Assembly (NCBI RefSeq): GCF_022201045.2
Contig: NC_068558.1
Location: forward strand, 50,013,501 to 50,077,500
Direction: 5' to 3'
Length of the DNA: 64,000 nucleotides
DNA from: Citrus sinensis
Lineage: Eukaryota; Streptophyta; Magnoliopsida; Sapindales; Rutaceae
Part shown: one piece after another, positions 48,500 through 63,350 of the stretch
Layout of the letters: every line of letters begins with the position of its first letter
Numbering within the stretch: the stretch's first letter is position 1
The notes under the pieces: generated by a model
What the model saw: the letters and a program-made list of their open reading frames with translations, nothing else
Databases searched by the model: none
Told to the model about the DNA's origin: nothing
Translations under genes and position numbers: made by a program

Positions 48500-50172
48500 T
48501 TACGTACATCTTATAGTTCAAAGGGCACTTGGAATATGCAGCATTTATATCAGCAAGATACACAGTTTCTTTTTCCCCCAGCATGTTGTTGGCACATAAA
48601 AGTCGTTGGCTTACGGAGAATAAAATCGTCGTGTTCGTTGTAATAGTTTAAATCAATTCTCTCACTGTTCTGAGTCGGTGTACTCTACGACTTCGTGCGC
48701 ATGAACGAGCTTTTGAAATTAAATTCAAGTGAAGGAAAAAGACGAAAATCCTTATAATATGTAAATTACAAAGCACCTCACAAGCTTGCATCCACTTTGC
48801 CGCAGACTTCCACCTCTGTGGAGCGAACTAACCCCAACTCGTTTGTTTGTCGTAGTCATTAGCGACAACTCACCCTATTTACTCTATAAGAGAATGTAGT
48901 AGCTTTGTTAGCTTCAGCCTTCAGCGCTAATCTTCACTTATTTCCGAAAAAGGCCAAATCATTCTAGTTATTTCTAATCAAATTTGGATTTGACAACGGG
49001 CACACAATTTGAATTTGAACTTCAGCCTGAAAAGGTTGTTCGGTTTCGGAACAAACATAATAAGGCAGCTGTTATGTTGGAGCAGTTCCAACGTAGAGCA
49101 ACCTCCGAAGTTATTGTATATCTGTAGTTGGATTTGAAATAATTGTAATAATATTCATTTATCCAAAGTTATTGTATATTTATAGTTAAATTTAAAACAA
49201 TTGTAACAATATCCATCTAACGATTTTGAAAGTTGCTCTACCTTAAAACTAACTGGTGCAAGGTAGCTGAACCCACATACTAAACATTATCAGAGCACTC
49301 GTCCGCTAAGGCACAAAACCCAAAATTATCACAAAATTGACTTGCACTATCTGCTCGAAACCAACGATTATCATCATTTATAATGGGCATGGAGCATGAC
49401 CCACTACCGGGAGCTCACTACAGTCATTAACAACCAAAAATGTCATGTTCAGCTTTACTCGAGCCCGTGATTTGAATCAGGTGATTTTATTTGGGAATAA
49501 TTGCTTTCATTTCCATTTATACGCGTTGTCAATATTTTCTACCCCAATTTCACTTTTATTATATCATAATGCATTACTTACAAAAGACTTAGATTATTAA
49601 TTTCTATACGTTTAAATGTTTAGAATGTTTTGCATGCAAATGGACGGTGGGAACTTCACTATAAATGAGGCCACCAACAATTGTAATTTAGATACAATCG
49701 AATGAAGCACAACGAAGACTTACTGCTTTAGCTTAATTTCCTCTACCTTTTCACTTGAATTCTTTGAACTGAATCTTTAAAGTTCTTATTTACAATTACT
49801 CCATAAACTTAGGACAATTCCATAATAAATCCATAACAATACAGACAATATCAACATTTTCCAGACTTGTCAAAAAAATTGGGGAAAAAAAAAAAGAACT
49901 CTCGAGACAGTTTACTATGCATAGACCTCCTTTATCTACATGAATTAACTGAGTGTCTGATGGATTGATGGGGACAATAACAAAAGGGAGGTCCCAGTCA
50001 TTCCCATGACTTGCTGTCCATGTCGTTGTCTTCACTTAGAACTGATAGGCAGATGTTCATTCATCACTTAGGACTCTGAACAGAATCATTCGCCAGAGAA
50101 TTGCACATGCCATTTAGAAAATTACCTTAATTAGTCCCAATCTGTTGCCAAACAACATCAGAAAAACTACCC
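48500..50172. other. Convergent spacer between FRO and RIC1
   Basis: The 3' UTRs of two convergent genes approach from both sides. A duplicated TCCAAAGTTATTGTATATTTATAG-like motif occurs near 49108 and 49162. No gene was recognised. Confidence 0.5.
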
Positions 50173-53100
50173 TCATCTCTTTGCAGAATCCACAACAGAT
50201 GAAAGCTTTTCGTCCAAGGCTTCAAGCAGATCATGGTATTCAGCAAATGCAGGGTAAGACTGAATAAGCAAAACAAGAGCATGGTAAATTTTGCACAATA
50301 TAATAGCCAATTTGAATGTCATCTTGAGCACTGATCTAAAAGATTAAAAGAATACCTGTAAGGTGATGGCATATGCTTCCCATAATCGCATATCATGCCG
50401 GAAAAGATCAAAGAGTACCTGCGTAGAGCCACAAGGAAAATCTTAATTTGCAAGTATACTTATTCTGATGCACACTGACAAAATAAATCAGGTAACAGCT
50501 TCAGGGGAATTGAAGTGATTACGCTAGTGCCGACCTATCATGATGCATCTATATAAGATAATAGTTATTTATACTGGCTCAAAATTAACTATTTGTAATG
50601 CAATCATCTTTGGATGCCTGAAGAATGATCGTACACTAATTAAGTTTTAGTACTTTTTGAGTTTCCAAGCTTTATCGCCATAATCTCATTTAAAATAAAC
50701 AACCAGCAAAAGATGCTAGCAAATTCAATGAGTTATAGTTATCACTACTGAGATGATATAAAGAAAAAAAGCAGCTTGAAATGAGATGGCCAAGCAAAAC
50801 TCGTCAGAAAAATCTCAGTGAAATTTTCTCTTAAAAGCATCTCGTTACGCTTACATTTTATAATTTTCCTTTCCACAGTGAACTAAGTTCCACCTGAAGC
50901 ATCAGATGCAATGATAATACATATATTTTTACAGGAGTTCAGATCCTCAATTGTGACTCAATAATTTTGAGATTCTCATAAGTTCCAAACTACTGCAAGG
51001 TAAAACGAATAAAGCAAAAGCAATAACAGGGTGGCATTATACCTCAGATCGTCTCAAAAGAGTTGCCAGAACCACTATCCACTCTTTGAATTTTACAGAG
51101 CACATATGAGCCAGAAGGAATTCTGCATCCAACCGGCTCTGCAGTGTGCCCATTTGAAGCTAGAATATTATAAAAGATGATTCAGTCAATAAAGAAATGC
51201 CAAGATAAATATAATTCAACAATTCCTCATGGCATATAATAGTAATGAAATTACAGAGAGCTGAACAATTCAAAAGTGAGATATCTCATCAGTGTCTAGT
51301 TGATCACTTTTGAAAGAAAAATTAATGTTAATGCTATAACTCCATAGAAATCCAGTTAAGAGTAAAAAGGAAGTTATAAAATATCTAACCATCTTGACTC
51401 AATTACATTTTAAAATCTTTTGCAAACAAAATATTTACAGCATCAGCTTTGAAAGGAAAAAATAGAAAAACAATCCAAGAGGAAAACGTCACATTTTGAC
51501 ATATATATGCTACAGGGAGACTGATAAGGTGAGCTGTGAAAAATTGACAGATATTGATACCTTTTGCCCAATTAGTTCAAGTCCTGAAGCAAAATTCTCC
51601 AAGCGAGCACAAACACGTCCTTCACGTTGAAGATATTCCTGTAGTAAATGTTAGCAAACTAATAAGATCACTTTAAAATATCACATAACCGAAACAAAGG
51701 CTCTAAAAACTTTTCTCACCACTAAATCAAACTGAGTGCCTTTTACAAATGCAACAAGCTTGGAAAGTTCTTTTCCTGACATCAAATAGCTAGCATGACT
51801 TTCTAAGATGTTCTTAACAGAAGCAACATTTGGACTCTGCTCCTTGAACGAGGTGCTGCCCAAAGAAGAAAAGCCTAGTAAATATGATTAGTAATGTCAA
51901 GATGGTCGGTTCAGATACATGCAAAACTGCTCATAGGAATGCACATCAACCTTTTATCCAAAGATGGCCTCCTATAACTAGAAGGAAAAAGAAAATAGCC
52001 CAAAAATCTGGGAGATAGTTTGTCAGAATCAGTAGATGCTTGTTCATATTCCCTTCCAGATCTTAGTAAGAATCTCACCTAAGGGGAGAGAGAGGGGAGA
52101 GAGAGAGAGAGAGAGGGAAAAAAAAAAAAAAAGGTCATTCCTGTGCAACATTTAGGTATCATTTTTCCAATTAAGAGAGTCTATGATCATGTTAAAACTG
52201 ATACCAGCTCCCCAGCGAGTTCATATAAACATTCGTCAAGAGTTGCCTGCATATGGTTGACAATCATTGTTAAGGATAACCACAAAGAAAATGAAAAACA
52301 AAGAGAAAATAAAGTTTGAAATGCAGAAGACCACGCCTACCTGTAATAAACGTAAGGCACTATATTGACTGACAGCAGGACCTTCAAGTTTAGCGATCAC
52401 CTGTGACATTGATACAAGCAATGAAAACCTAACTACCTATTGGCCCGGCTAATCAGCTAGTTTAAAACTTATTTCATCATTGCCAATCCTTGATACAAAA
52501 CGGGGATGTAATTCCTATTTCCTACTTGGTCATAAGTCTCCTCATGACCTTTAACCCATCATGAAAATGGTGTAAAGGTTTTAACCAGAATATGCAATCA
52601 TTCGGTTTTGTATCAGATGCCAAATTAAGGTGTGCCCATATGTTATACAAACTGAACAATTTACAAACTGGACATGCAATCATTCACTGTTGTATCAGAT
52701 CCCAAATTTAAAGTGTGCCCATGTGATGTGGACATAAGATTGATTGCCGGACAAAAGGAAACATAATCACACTGAAGAACAGTATTCAATGGTCCATTTT
52801 GGAAAATTGAGATTAAATAAAGCTTATTATAGGAGAAAAATTGTACAGGACCAAGAAGGCAAGAAATTCCTATAGTTAGGGAGGCCTAACATAATTGAAC
52901 AAGCAGGCTGTAATTCTTCCTTGGCAAAGAGAGAGAGACTGTAGATCTTACAAGAATATAGCAAGCGGCAGTGCGGTACCATCTTCTCTGGAAGCATTCC
53001 TCAAACAACCTATTAAAAATACACAATATGCAGTCATTTTAGTAATTTTTTTCCATTAAGCAGTACGGTAGCAGATTCAGCATTACAAGAAAATTACAAT

Positions 53101-56100
53101 CAATCTTTCATCAAAAACACATCTGCCAATGTTCACAAAGACCTCGGACAACCAAATTGGAAGAGAACAAGGAAAAAGGCCACCCAAATTCTCTAAGAAA
53201 GCCAACACCAATATAAGTTTCAGCAATATCCACAAAGTCTCAATCCAGCACTATGGTAGAGAACAGAAAGAAAGGAACACTAAAAAATTGTCCAAAAAAC
53301 CAAAACTCCAATAAGAAAAAACTCCATATTCACAGGTCATCAAGATGAGCATAGAAGAATAGGGAAGAGATCAACAGCCTTTTGCAAGAAGGAATCTTTT
53401 TCAGAAGACTTGTCTCCCTCGTTTCTTTAATATTCAGTTACATAATTACCTCCATGTCTGATCAAGAATTATGCAAATATCATACAAATGTAAAATAAAA
53501 TAGAACACTTTTTTATCCACCCTTCAAAAATGAGGAAGAAAATAAATAAGTAAATGTAAGTAAAAGGTATACTCTGTTGATCTTCCAGCAGCAGAGAACA
53601 AGTCTGCCCAATGTCGACCATCAGTTTTTCTTGCAACACTCACCACCACATTAAGATACTCAGGAAAATTTCTGATGAAATTACAAGTCTTCTCCAAAAG
53701 AGAGAAGCTGGCAGCACGTTTAGGTATTGAGATCTGGTTCTTGTTTATATTTTGCCTGCAACAAAGTTTGCATCTTAAAAATAAACTTTTAACACAAAAA
53801 ACACATGAATTTAAGATCTGATTCTAGCTTTGGGAACACAAATAGATGCCAGAACAGTGTAACCAAAAAATCCCCCCCCAAGAAAATACATACAACCACA
53901 ACAAATAACTAAAATAAACTATATTTCACAAGTTCAGCAATTGCTTAAGAGTGCATTCCTTGAAGTACGGTGGGGTTTGTGCAAAGTTAAATAACTGAGA
54001 ATCAGAAAAACCATGTCAATATCGATCAATGATTACATTTGGGGTTTCTCATCATACACATACCGTGAAATTTCAGCATCAAATACAGTAAAAAGAAGCC
54101 ACTCAAGACAATGTGAAAAGTGAGGCTTTTCTGCAGACAATTGAGCCAACCGCAATGCCTCCTCAATTTTGTCCCTCTGACAGGCAAAAATAGAAATAGA
54201 TCCAGAATGAATATCGTGAATCTAATACAGAACATCATACATAGGCAATCAACTAGTAAACTGAATTGAATTTTGTAATCAGCAGGGCCAGCATTTCGAC
54301 AGGAGCCATTAGGCAAACTAATAAATAAGAACCAAAGAAAGTACATACATGCTCAGAAGGACCTAGCAGTCCGCTCAAAACTAATTCTCCAGTTTTCTAA
54401 TACATAACAGAAAGCAATTTGGCTTAAGTGCTCTATTTGTATAAGTTAATCAAAGAACTATCCATTCCCATATAACACCAGCCAGTACAATATCATTGTT
54501 CCATGAGCAGGACATGAGCATGATTTTATTCTTATTTTGGATTCATAATTATACAGCCTCAATGGTTGACGGCAATTGATGACAAATAAGTTAAATTCCC
54601 AACAGGTACAAGCAGTGGATATTTCTCCTGACAATATAAAACCAACTGCCATGATAAGTTCAACAGGTCAAAAATGCTGGCCCTGCTGATTAACTACCTA
54701 GTAACCGATTGCGTAGTCAATCAATTTTTACCATTATTGGTAATTTGGGCTGTAGCTTTCCATTCAAGCATACAAGGTCGATGTGAATAAGACTTCAATT
54801 CCGTCCAACAAGGTCATTAACTTTCCTATACTAGATTTAAAAAATAAAAATTCATACTGATACCTGAAGGAGATGCCGAAGAAGGCAATGCAATATAGTT
54901 TGAGCTTGTGGAGTTGGTTCAAAACATGGAAACTCTGTGCATGCAGAAAATGACATTCTTTGAGAAACACCGACAACAACACCTGCATTTGGAAGAAGCC
55001 CCAGAGGGTACACTTCACGGTCGAATTCCAACTCCGGGTCCAACTAGAAGATAAACATTCAGTGAGTTAACCAATTGGGTATATGGACTATATGGATTGC
55101 CAACCAGATCAGAATATCTCAAGTTTAACATAATTACTTTTCATAGATTCACTTCCAAAATCTTCTGAAATTTCAATAGCTAAAGCAAATACATATAATA
55201 TTTAACTGATAATAAAAAAGATTCAACCAGGAAAGGAAATAATGTCTTCATTAACAGAGAAGATGGAAAATCATTCTAGTTATATTAAAGAAAAACCAGA
55301 ACGTTAAAAAGAGAAGAATAATGGAAAATAAACCCTAGTAACAACTCTTAATGTTAAACTATATATAGCAAGGACCATTTCCTTCTTTTATTTCAACTGA
55401 CAGAATCTTGAATGAAAAATGCACAACTACACAAATGAAAAGTCATCATATGCTATGATGAAAAGAATCATTTGGCTGGAGGATAAAAAAAAAACAGATG
55501 TAAATGGTGCATACCTGCAAGAAATCCTCTTGCTTATAAGGGTCAACACCAGGAGATGGATACCAAACCTGTAAACATAAGCTTCCAGCAAGATTCTATA
55601 TCAGACGGATAAACATGACGGAAAACAGAGTTGAATTTTTATAAACCCTAGACATGAGGAAATTGATAGAACTTAGTAGTTGGTTACCTGCATTCCTCGG
55701 TATCCGTAATCCAACCATGAAACTTCTTCAATTAGACTCGTTTTCTCCTCTAATTGACCACAAGTAACCCAAAATAATTCAACAGAATCGGTAAGCTCTC
55801 TTTCTCGTCCATCATCCAAATCCAAAAGTGAAAGCTCCCCATTTGCTCTCAATATCAAACATCTAGCAAATAGACGTATCGATTCAGAGGCATATAGAGC
55901 ACAAAAACTTCTAATCATCATTTCATAGATCCATACCTCGCAGGCTCCCTTGCTAACATGTCAGAAGAAGTTGAAACATGATTGTTTAAAGAACATTCTC
56001 TTGGAACCTGATCGGGGATAAAACGCATAGCAGCGGGATGGCTCTTTGCAGTCATGATTGAAAGTTCTCGTACTGTAGAAAGCTGTTTGTCATGTTATCA

Positions 56101-59100
56101 CTTAAAAATGAATGAAGAATAAAGTTCCATTAAAGCAGTCTCATCCAGAGTACAATTTTTAACTTTACAAACACAAATCTACCAGGAAAATAGTATCATT
56201 CGACAATTCTAACCAAATTTTCATCAAAGCACATCTGAAACATTCCTTTACCTGAAGGTCTGGAGTGGTAGAAGGTGTCAATTCACCAAATAATTTCACA
56301 TGGAATATGTGGACATCAAATGGGCGATAGGTCACAAGAATATAATCTTCATAGACATCCATCACTATTGGTTTAGCAAGCAATGATTTCCGACATAGCA
56401 ACGAGCTCTGATCAAGGTGATATCTTGGGTAAAAGAGCAGTTCATACCTGCAATGAGTCAATACTTCAGCAAAATTTCCATCCTTTCCAACCAAATAATA
56501 AGAATAATGAAAAAAGATTGCTCCACTCAAACAGAATAGAATCCACACTGTTAACACCTGTGGACAACCAAGGCCTAGATCCTGATTGATGTGTAAAGGG
56601 AAAATGCCTTGGCAGCTAGCAAGGTCGGCAGCAAGGCTCAACCAAACATTTTGACTATTATGCAAAGTCTAAAAGAATACTTCAAATAGCTGAAGGATGA
56701 AAAGACAACTTCAAAGAATCCACAATAGAATACATTAAAAAAAAAAATCTCACGTGTTAGAAGAATCGATATAGTTGCAGACAACAATGATCTTCCCCAG
56801 CCACAACAAACCTTTACTCTGAATCTTCTGTTCCTGAGTAATATCTCCAAATACTCGCCATTTTTTTTGCCGTATATCATATAAGATTAACCCATGAAGA
56901 CCAGCAACTGCCAAGAACATTCCGTCCTTGCTTGCAGCCACATGCTGGACAGGCCAATTTTGGGAGATATAAGAAACCTGGGCAAAAAACAAGATTGTAT
57001 CAGGGATACAAATATTATATCAAGTGAAAACCAATTGTAGAGATTGAAGTTTCGTGAATAACTGGAAGGTTTAGGTGTAGAATTTTGAGTTCGTCAGTAT
57101 CTTCCGATTGCACAACTAGTAACCTATCTTCACCATAAATTACTTGACGAGCATATGTCATGCCAGAAACCCCTCTGTTAAGACAACATTTGCCAAAGGA
57201 AAATATAAGAACTCGTTCTGAAGATCCTTCCTCAATTGCATATAGCCTATATCCATATTCATCCCATTGCATCATTGAGGTGCCACTCATCAATGGCTCA
57301 TATTTACAGTCTTGGTTTGGCTTAACAATGGGAGAGGATATAGAACTTAAACTGATTTGACGGATCGTTGACATCAGACGACATCCGGACACGGACCAAA
57401 CTGTAAGTCCTCTTGACTTCCAACCAACAGCAAAAGCAGAATTATCAGGTGTCCAAGCAATACAACTAACAGGACCAGTGTCATCCATGGAGTATCTGCA
57501 AAATGTATAATAAACTTCTCTCATTCTTCATGAGATAAAGCCTGATGTAATGTCAAGCAGAGGACATTTGAACAGCAGGATAATGAACCAAATGACAAAC
57601 AAAAGTACATTCACATAGACATTTACGGGCTTACCCCCAGTCATATAAAGACACAGTACGAATAAGTGATGCTGATTCTGCCAAGTCATAGAGCTCAACA
57701 ACCCCTCTCCTTGTACCTACAGCAAGGATTTGTTGCTCTGGAGCTATTGAAGCACACACAGCATCACCAGAACCCAACTCTTTATCAATTTTAATGAATT
57801 CAGCTAGCTTTAAGCCTTTCTTGCTCACAGAGCATGACATTAGTTGTCCATTAGAATACAAAACAAATAGCAACCTCATAGGTAGGCAAAGCTCCAGCCA
57901 AATGATAGCAGAGCTTATGGGAAATTTATGATCAGACACAAAAGCTCCCGAAGTGTCGACAGAAGCAAGACCGTTGCTCGGAAAATGGTGGGACAAAGCA
58001 GCCACACTGCTATCATTAGAAGAGTGGACAAGTTCAAAAGCTCCATAAAACTGTAGGAAAAAAAAAACAGTATAAAGTTAAATTGGAAAATAATTTTACC
58101 ACGTAGTATGATCCCAAAGGAGTAATGACCCAACACCCTAAAGCAGAAAGATTAATGACACCGTAACTTCTGAACAGCTAACGCCAATCATATTCAGATT
58201 ACCTCCCCCTTCCATGAGATACTATATAAAGATCCATCTGAAAGCCCAAGTAGCATGTGTTTGTTATCACTGACAATATTGCTCCTGACGAAGTCACGCA
58301 ACAGGACTAGCAAGATCAGATTTGAGAACAAATACGTACAATTATCATACTAGTGCCATAAAGGGTAAACATACATCAGCTCAATCAACCTAAACCAACA
58401 AAAGAAGCATAAAGTAAACTAAACCAGATTTTATATATGCAATTGTCGACATTTCTCAACAATATAGATGCAGAATAAATTTCAAGTAGCATCTTGTGTC
58501 CTAAATGTAACAATTATGAGCCCTTGACATGATTATATTCATACAGGTATTCATGCTGTGACTTCCCAATACGTACAAATAATGAACACCAGAAACAACG
58601 CCCATCCACATAAATGTATACCCATTAAATTAAATGGACATTTTTTTTCCAATGGACATACCTAACATAGATTATATAATGAGTGGTTCCTCAAAACCAA
58701 TAGAATCTGAATATTTATACATTTGAATCAACTCCTGTTAACGTCCAAATACAGAATTCAAACTCCCATTAAAGTCTAGATTCTTGAAACTCAAGACAAC
58801 AGAGAATACGAACTAATCACAAATAGAGCAAGAAGGAGAACAGAAAGATAAAGAAAGAGGTTAGCTCAAGAACTTACACTGACAAACCCTTTTCCGCAAA
58901 AGGCAACTGCTCATTCAGAACAAGAGAGATCTTAATGAAAAACAAACCAGAAGGCTGCTTTCCTCCGATTTGTATACTTTTTTCTGTAATCTGGACCTTG
59001 AAAATATGAAGATATAAAGACGATGTCTGCCAACAAAAAAGAAACACAGTTAATCACTAAAGTGGCACATGTATACATCATTGCCTTGTATCTATACATA

Positions 59101-59721
59101 AAAGAAACAAAATCAAGATGACAATTAGGTTGCCAAGATATGGTACATCATCAAAGTCACAAATCATCACATACAAGTAAAAAAGAATAATAATTATATC
59201 CTAAAAGCTATGACCACAAGGATAATAACATCACATAAAGCATTGATTAAAACATACATGTACAGCTGTATAGCAGTTGTAAGAGTAACAGTGAATAGCT
59301 AATCAGTTGAACTGAACTATATATATGACTAAAATTAGTGATGGATTCAAATGAAAACTTACAACAACAGCAATCAATTTGGTGTCGGGGCTCCACACCG
59401 CCTGCAAATTCTCGCCCTCTCTTTGCACTGACTCCGAATCCCTCTTGTATTTCCCTAATCTCACTTTATGCTGTAAATAATCCACAATTCCCAATTCAGA
59501 AAAAAAAAAACACTGCACAGAACCAAAACCCTAAAATTGTTAAAAATTTGTAAACATAAATGCTAAAGAAATACCTGAGAAGAGCTCCAGAGCTCGATGT
59601 GACAAGGAGACGCAATAAGTAACAATCCATTGTTAACTTTGAAGTATATGATCTGCTGAGACGATGGACAGAGTCCTTGCTCCAGTGGAATCACCTGCGG
59701 CCATCCGTATGCCATATACAT
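50173..59721 (-). CDS. RIC1: RIC1-like Rab6-GEF subunit (WD40 plus RIC1 domain)
   Basis: 23 exons on the minus strand join in phase to 1,124 residues. From the 5' end they are 59721-59575, 59470-59363, 59026-58878, 58284-58203, 58050-57635, 57495-57063, 56977-56754, 56447-56252, 56082-55937, 55862-55688, 55568-55515, 55043-54864, 54176-54064, 53755-53573, 53009-52952, 52400-52341, 52246-52205, 52078-51951, 51855-51720, 51638-51561, 51159-51043, 50418-50356 and 50259-50173. The N-terminal half has WD-like repeats (e.g. GPVSCIAWTPDNSAFAVGW). The C-terminal half is the helical RIC1 domain (LEWLLFTVFDAE, CNFIRNFPEYLNVVVSVARK, RLDAEFLLAHMCSVKFKEW). In yeast and animals RIC1 pairs with RGP1 to activate Rab6 for retrograde traffic to the Golgi; that role is inferred here. 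The start ATG opens MYMAYGWPQVIPLEQG. Confidence 0.93.
52081..52132. repeat. (GA)n followed by A tract in a RIC1 intron
   Basis: A GA-rich microsatellite runs into A15 directly upstream (on the gene strand) of exon 18. Seen on the minus strand it gives a long pyrimidine stretch next to the acceptor at 52079-52080, so it may act as an extended polypyrimidine tract. Confidence 0.6.
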
Positions 59722-61600
59722 TTTGATCTAATTTATTTACTTTGTTTTCTTGTTACAGAGACCTTACAGAATCAAGAGATCTGAAACATTTTAGTTGGAA
59801 TGAATGAGCATTTCAGTAGATCTCATTTGGCAAGATCCACGGAAGATTTTTATTTTTCATTATTTTATTTTATTATTATTTTTTTTAACATGTGAAGCTT
59901 TTGTAATTTTTCGTTCATGGAAAAATTGACGTTGTAACATAAATCGGTGAAATGGACGCTAAGCCCGTGGGTCCAAATTTATGTTGGAGTAAATCCTTCA
60001 CCATTGGGTTGTGGCAATTATACTGATCTGTGTTGAAGGACTTCTGACTTACATTGGGTGCCAAAAAGATCTGTGTGGGCCTTCATGGTTGTTGGGCCTA
60101 TACTTGGAAATGGACAACACGAGACCAATTTGGGCTACACGTCCACCATTAGAGGGGCCACTGCCAGTGGCGCTATTAAACCCTATATTTCATCTCATTA
60201 TGTAACATTTAAATTGAATTAAAAATTTTATCTCCAAGAAAGTTACTAGAAAGTACGTCTTCCAAAACATTCCTCCGGTAATTTTCAAGGACGTAACTGT
60301 AAGTTTGGAGATACAAATTCCTAGCTTTCTTTTTCAGACTGTAGCACTGGCGACTCTATTCTCCTTCAAAACTGTGACAGGGGTGTCTTGGGGTCAATAA
60401 ACCAGCAACTAGTCCTATATCTAGTTGATGGGCGATCCTAACACATCGTGTATTTATATTCATTCTCGTGTGAGTCTGGGGTAAAGATGAGAGGCAAGCC
60501 CCTTGATGTAGAGAGTCCTTGTGGGCAATTGCTCTCCTTTTGCACGTAGCCTTCAAAATGTTTTCAGATAAAAAAAATAGGGGATTGCCCGAGAACAAAG
60601 CCCATTTTAACCCAATAAGTTGGCCAATCCAGTAACAATCAACACTGTTTGAATTCAATACGGTGCGTGCACATTCAAGGGGAGACTGCTTATTTCTTCC
60701 TAATGAAATTTATATATATGGTTCCTGACAACAAAATTTTATATTATTACTCTTGTTATAAATAAATCGTATTAAAAAAATTAAAGTACTAAAAATACGA
60801 AAAATATTTTTTTTGGTAAATAAAAAATTAATAAAATGATATTCTTCTCATACTTTTTTTTGTTATTTTTGAAACGTTTTTCTTATAATAAATAGACATT
60901 TTTGTATTTCTAAAATAAATTATTAAGTAAACGATCCATTTACTCTTTCTTTTTCCTTAAATTTTTTATGCCATGAGGACTTTTGAATGTTATAAAAACT
61001 GTAAGGGAGTAAATGGTACTCAGCATTAAAAAGCAAGCAATTTGTTTAATTAATTGAGTGGATGAACATGATGAAACTTGGCTGCGTTAAAAAATAATGA
61101 TGATGGTGGTGGTGGTGGTGGTGGTGTTAACAAAAGGGGGTAGTTATAAGATGGGGACTAAAGAGCAGATGAAAACCACCAAAAATGAATTGTTCAAAAA
61201 TTCAAATCAAGAGTCAAAAAAGTACGAGCCCCCAACACTAGAGAGAAGATAAGATAATAGTCGAGGGTGAGAGCGATATTAGTGAAGAAGGAGACAGAGA
61301 TCAAACTTGGGGTCCCCGGACATTTCGGTTATGCATTACATTAGGCCCCTTGTAATCAAATTTCATCAACATTACAAAGAAACCACTTTCTTTATTTCAC
61401 ATCAAAACTTTATAATTATCTAAACATGAGATATTAGTTGCACCAAACCTCACCGGTCTATTACCTATATAACCCTGTAATAGGAATACAGAATTATATA
61501 CTATAATTATTATTATGATATGGTTCGAGTAAGATCGACAGTACTATATAGTCACTGGGGAGTTCACAATTCACGTTCACATAGCATGGCTATATATACG

Positions 61601-61604
<4 letters not shown>

Positions 61605-61633
<29 letters not shown>
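61605..61633. repeat. (TG)14 microsatellite
   Basis: A pure TG dinucleotide run, likely polymorphic in length. Confidence 0.9.
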
Positions 61634-61636
<3 letters not shown>

Positions 61637-63337
61637 ATTAGGAAATTTGTATGTGACATGAGTTAGGCGGGGGGGTACGTTAGAGGCAATTGGGCCATGA
61701 GTGTCTCGGCGTGGGAAGGCACAGCAAAAGTCCTGTAATGAGGGCTTGGATCTGGATGCATGGGCGCATTCATCTGAAAAGAAAATATATAATAGTGTCA
61801 AGAGTGTCATAATCCATCCATGATGGTCTGCTGGTTGGCCGGGGTTCGCACCACCGACGAATTTTGTCGTATCGATGTTCTCTTCGTGAATGGCCTACCA
61901 CTTTCATGTTCCATGGACCTCCCCCCTCCCTCTCTCTTTTTATCATGTTCCCGCCCCTGTATCTCAATTCATTCCCGACTGCACTTACCCCCCCCCCCCC
62001 CCCAAAACAAAAAAAAAATGTATTAATTTGGAGATCATTCCTCCCCATTTTCTTTTTCTTTTTTAATTAATTTTCCTCATTTAATTGTATTTTACATATG
62101 CATAATGCTATTGTACCTTCTTCTTCTTTTTTTCCCCCTTTTTTATTGAATATATGCACTAAATTATCACCTAAAAGAAATATTATGCAAAAACGCCTCA
62201 TTTCCTCTCCTTTTGTTCACAGCCAAGCAACATTAATTCAAGTTGGGGAATGAAATATTTGCCCCTTGTATGTCTACTACTACATACTACGATGGAATGG
62301 TTTGAAAATAAACCATTAATATTCTTCTTTAGTACTTGAAAGCTTCTTAACATTCGCATACAACTTTTTTTTTCTTTTTTTTTTAAGAATCAATGGATAA
62401 AGTGCTTTTGAATACAATGAATCACTTCAAAACACATTCTTCATTCATTCTTCACTTTAACATTTGCTATATAGTTACTACTCCTAACAAGTATGTTTTT
62501 TGGCTTTCAAGTTAGAACACAAATTAATATCGTGATAAATGATTGATTATGTTCATTTAAAAAAAATCTTTATATATATAATCATGATTTGATAGTATAT
62601 AAACATAAGAAAAAGGTATCTACACTAAAGAAAAACTATATATATATATATTTATAATATAGAGCATAGGAGATGAGATAGTGCAGCGGCAATAGAATCA
62701 TGAAAGAAATATGAGCAATACTTCAATCTATGGTGTGCAAATTGTGATTTTGTAATGGGACATAAATAACTTTATCAATCACTAATGCGACTTTAATCCA
62801 TGATTTCTGAACGGATCTTTGCTTTGATTCTTCAAATAACCAAGCCCTCCACTCTGTATAGATCACAACTGACTTGGAGCCCTCCGAACATTGCCATGAG
62901 AATTAAACAATTTTGGTTCCAGGCTTTCAATATTATTTAGGTAAGCTTTGTAAGAATCACAGGACCATTTTGCATTTCCGATGAGATTGCTCGTGCTTGT
63001 CATATATCTTTAGGAGGAAATATTAATCTGTATCTAACCGATAGGGGCGATTTCTATATATATACAATTGAATATGTTTTCTTTATTGTATTTCTTCATG
63101 GATCATTTCATGTTAGCGGTCTAGATTTGAGCAAATAATGCAAATCTCCATTGAACATTTGCAAAGATTGCGGAGATGATAAAATCTCATTTGGAGTTGT
63201 GATTTAAGTGATTAAAATAACCTAGTGGCTAACCTCTAGTGTACAGACAGAGCCAATTATGAAAATGATAATTTAATCACGTATAGTATAGATGATTAGG
63301 CGTCCACTATAACCTTCGTGAACACTTCCAACTGCAG

Positions 63338-63350
63338 CACGTGACACGTG
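63338..63350 (+). promoter_or_regulatory. Tandem G-boxes upstream of BRH1
   Basis: CACGTG at 63338-63343 and again at 63345-63350, separated by one base, continuing into CGTGTG at 63347-63352. They lie about 540 bp upstream of the BRH1 start. G-boxes bind bZIP and bHLH factors, and CGTGTG fits the brassinosteroid response element bound by BZR1. BRH1 in Arabidopsis is brassinosteroid-repressed, so a role in that response is plausible but inferred. Confidence 0.5.

Noticed and set aside
56383-56589. 68-codon plus-strand ORF opposite RIC1 exon 8
   Set aside because: Antisense shadow of a conserved RIC1 exon.
60356-60658. 100-codon minus-strand ORF in the RIC1-BRH1 spacer
   Set aside because: No recognisable domain; looks like a chance ORF or old repeat fragment.
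61770-62070. ORFs around the C16/A tract near 62000
   Set aside because: Translated homopolymers (Gly/Pro/Lys runs) with no gene context.
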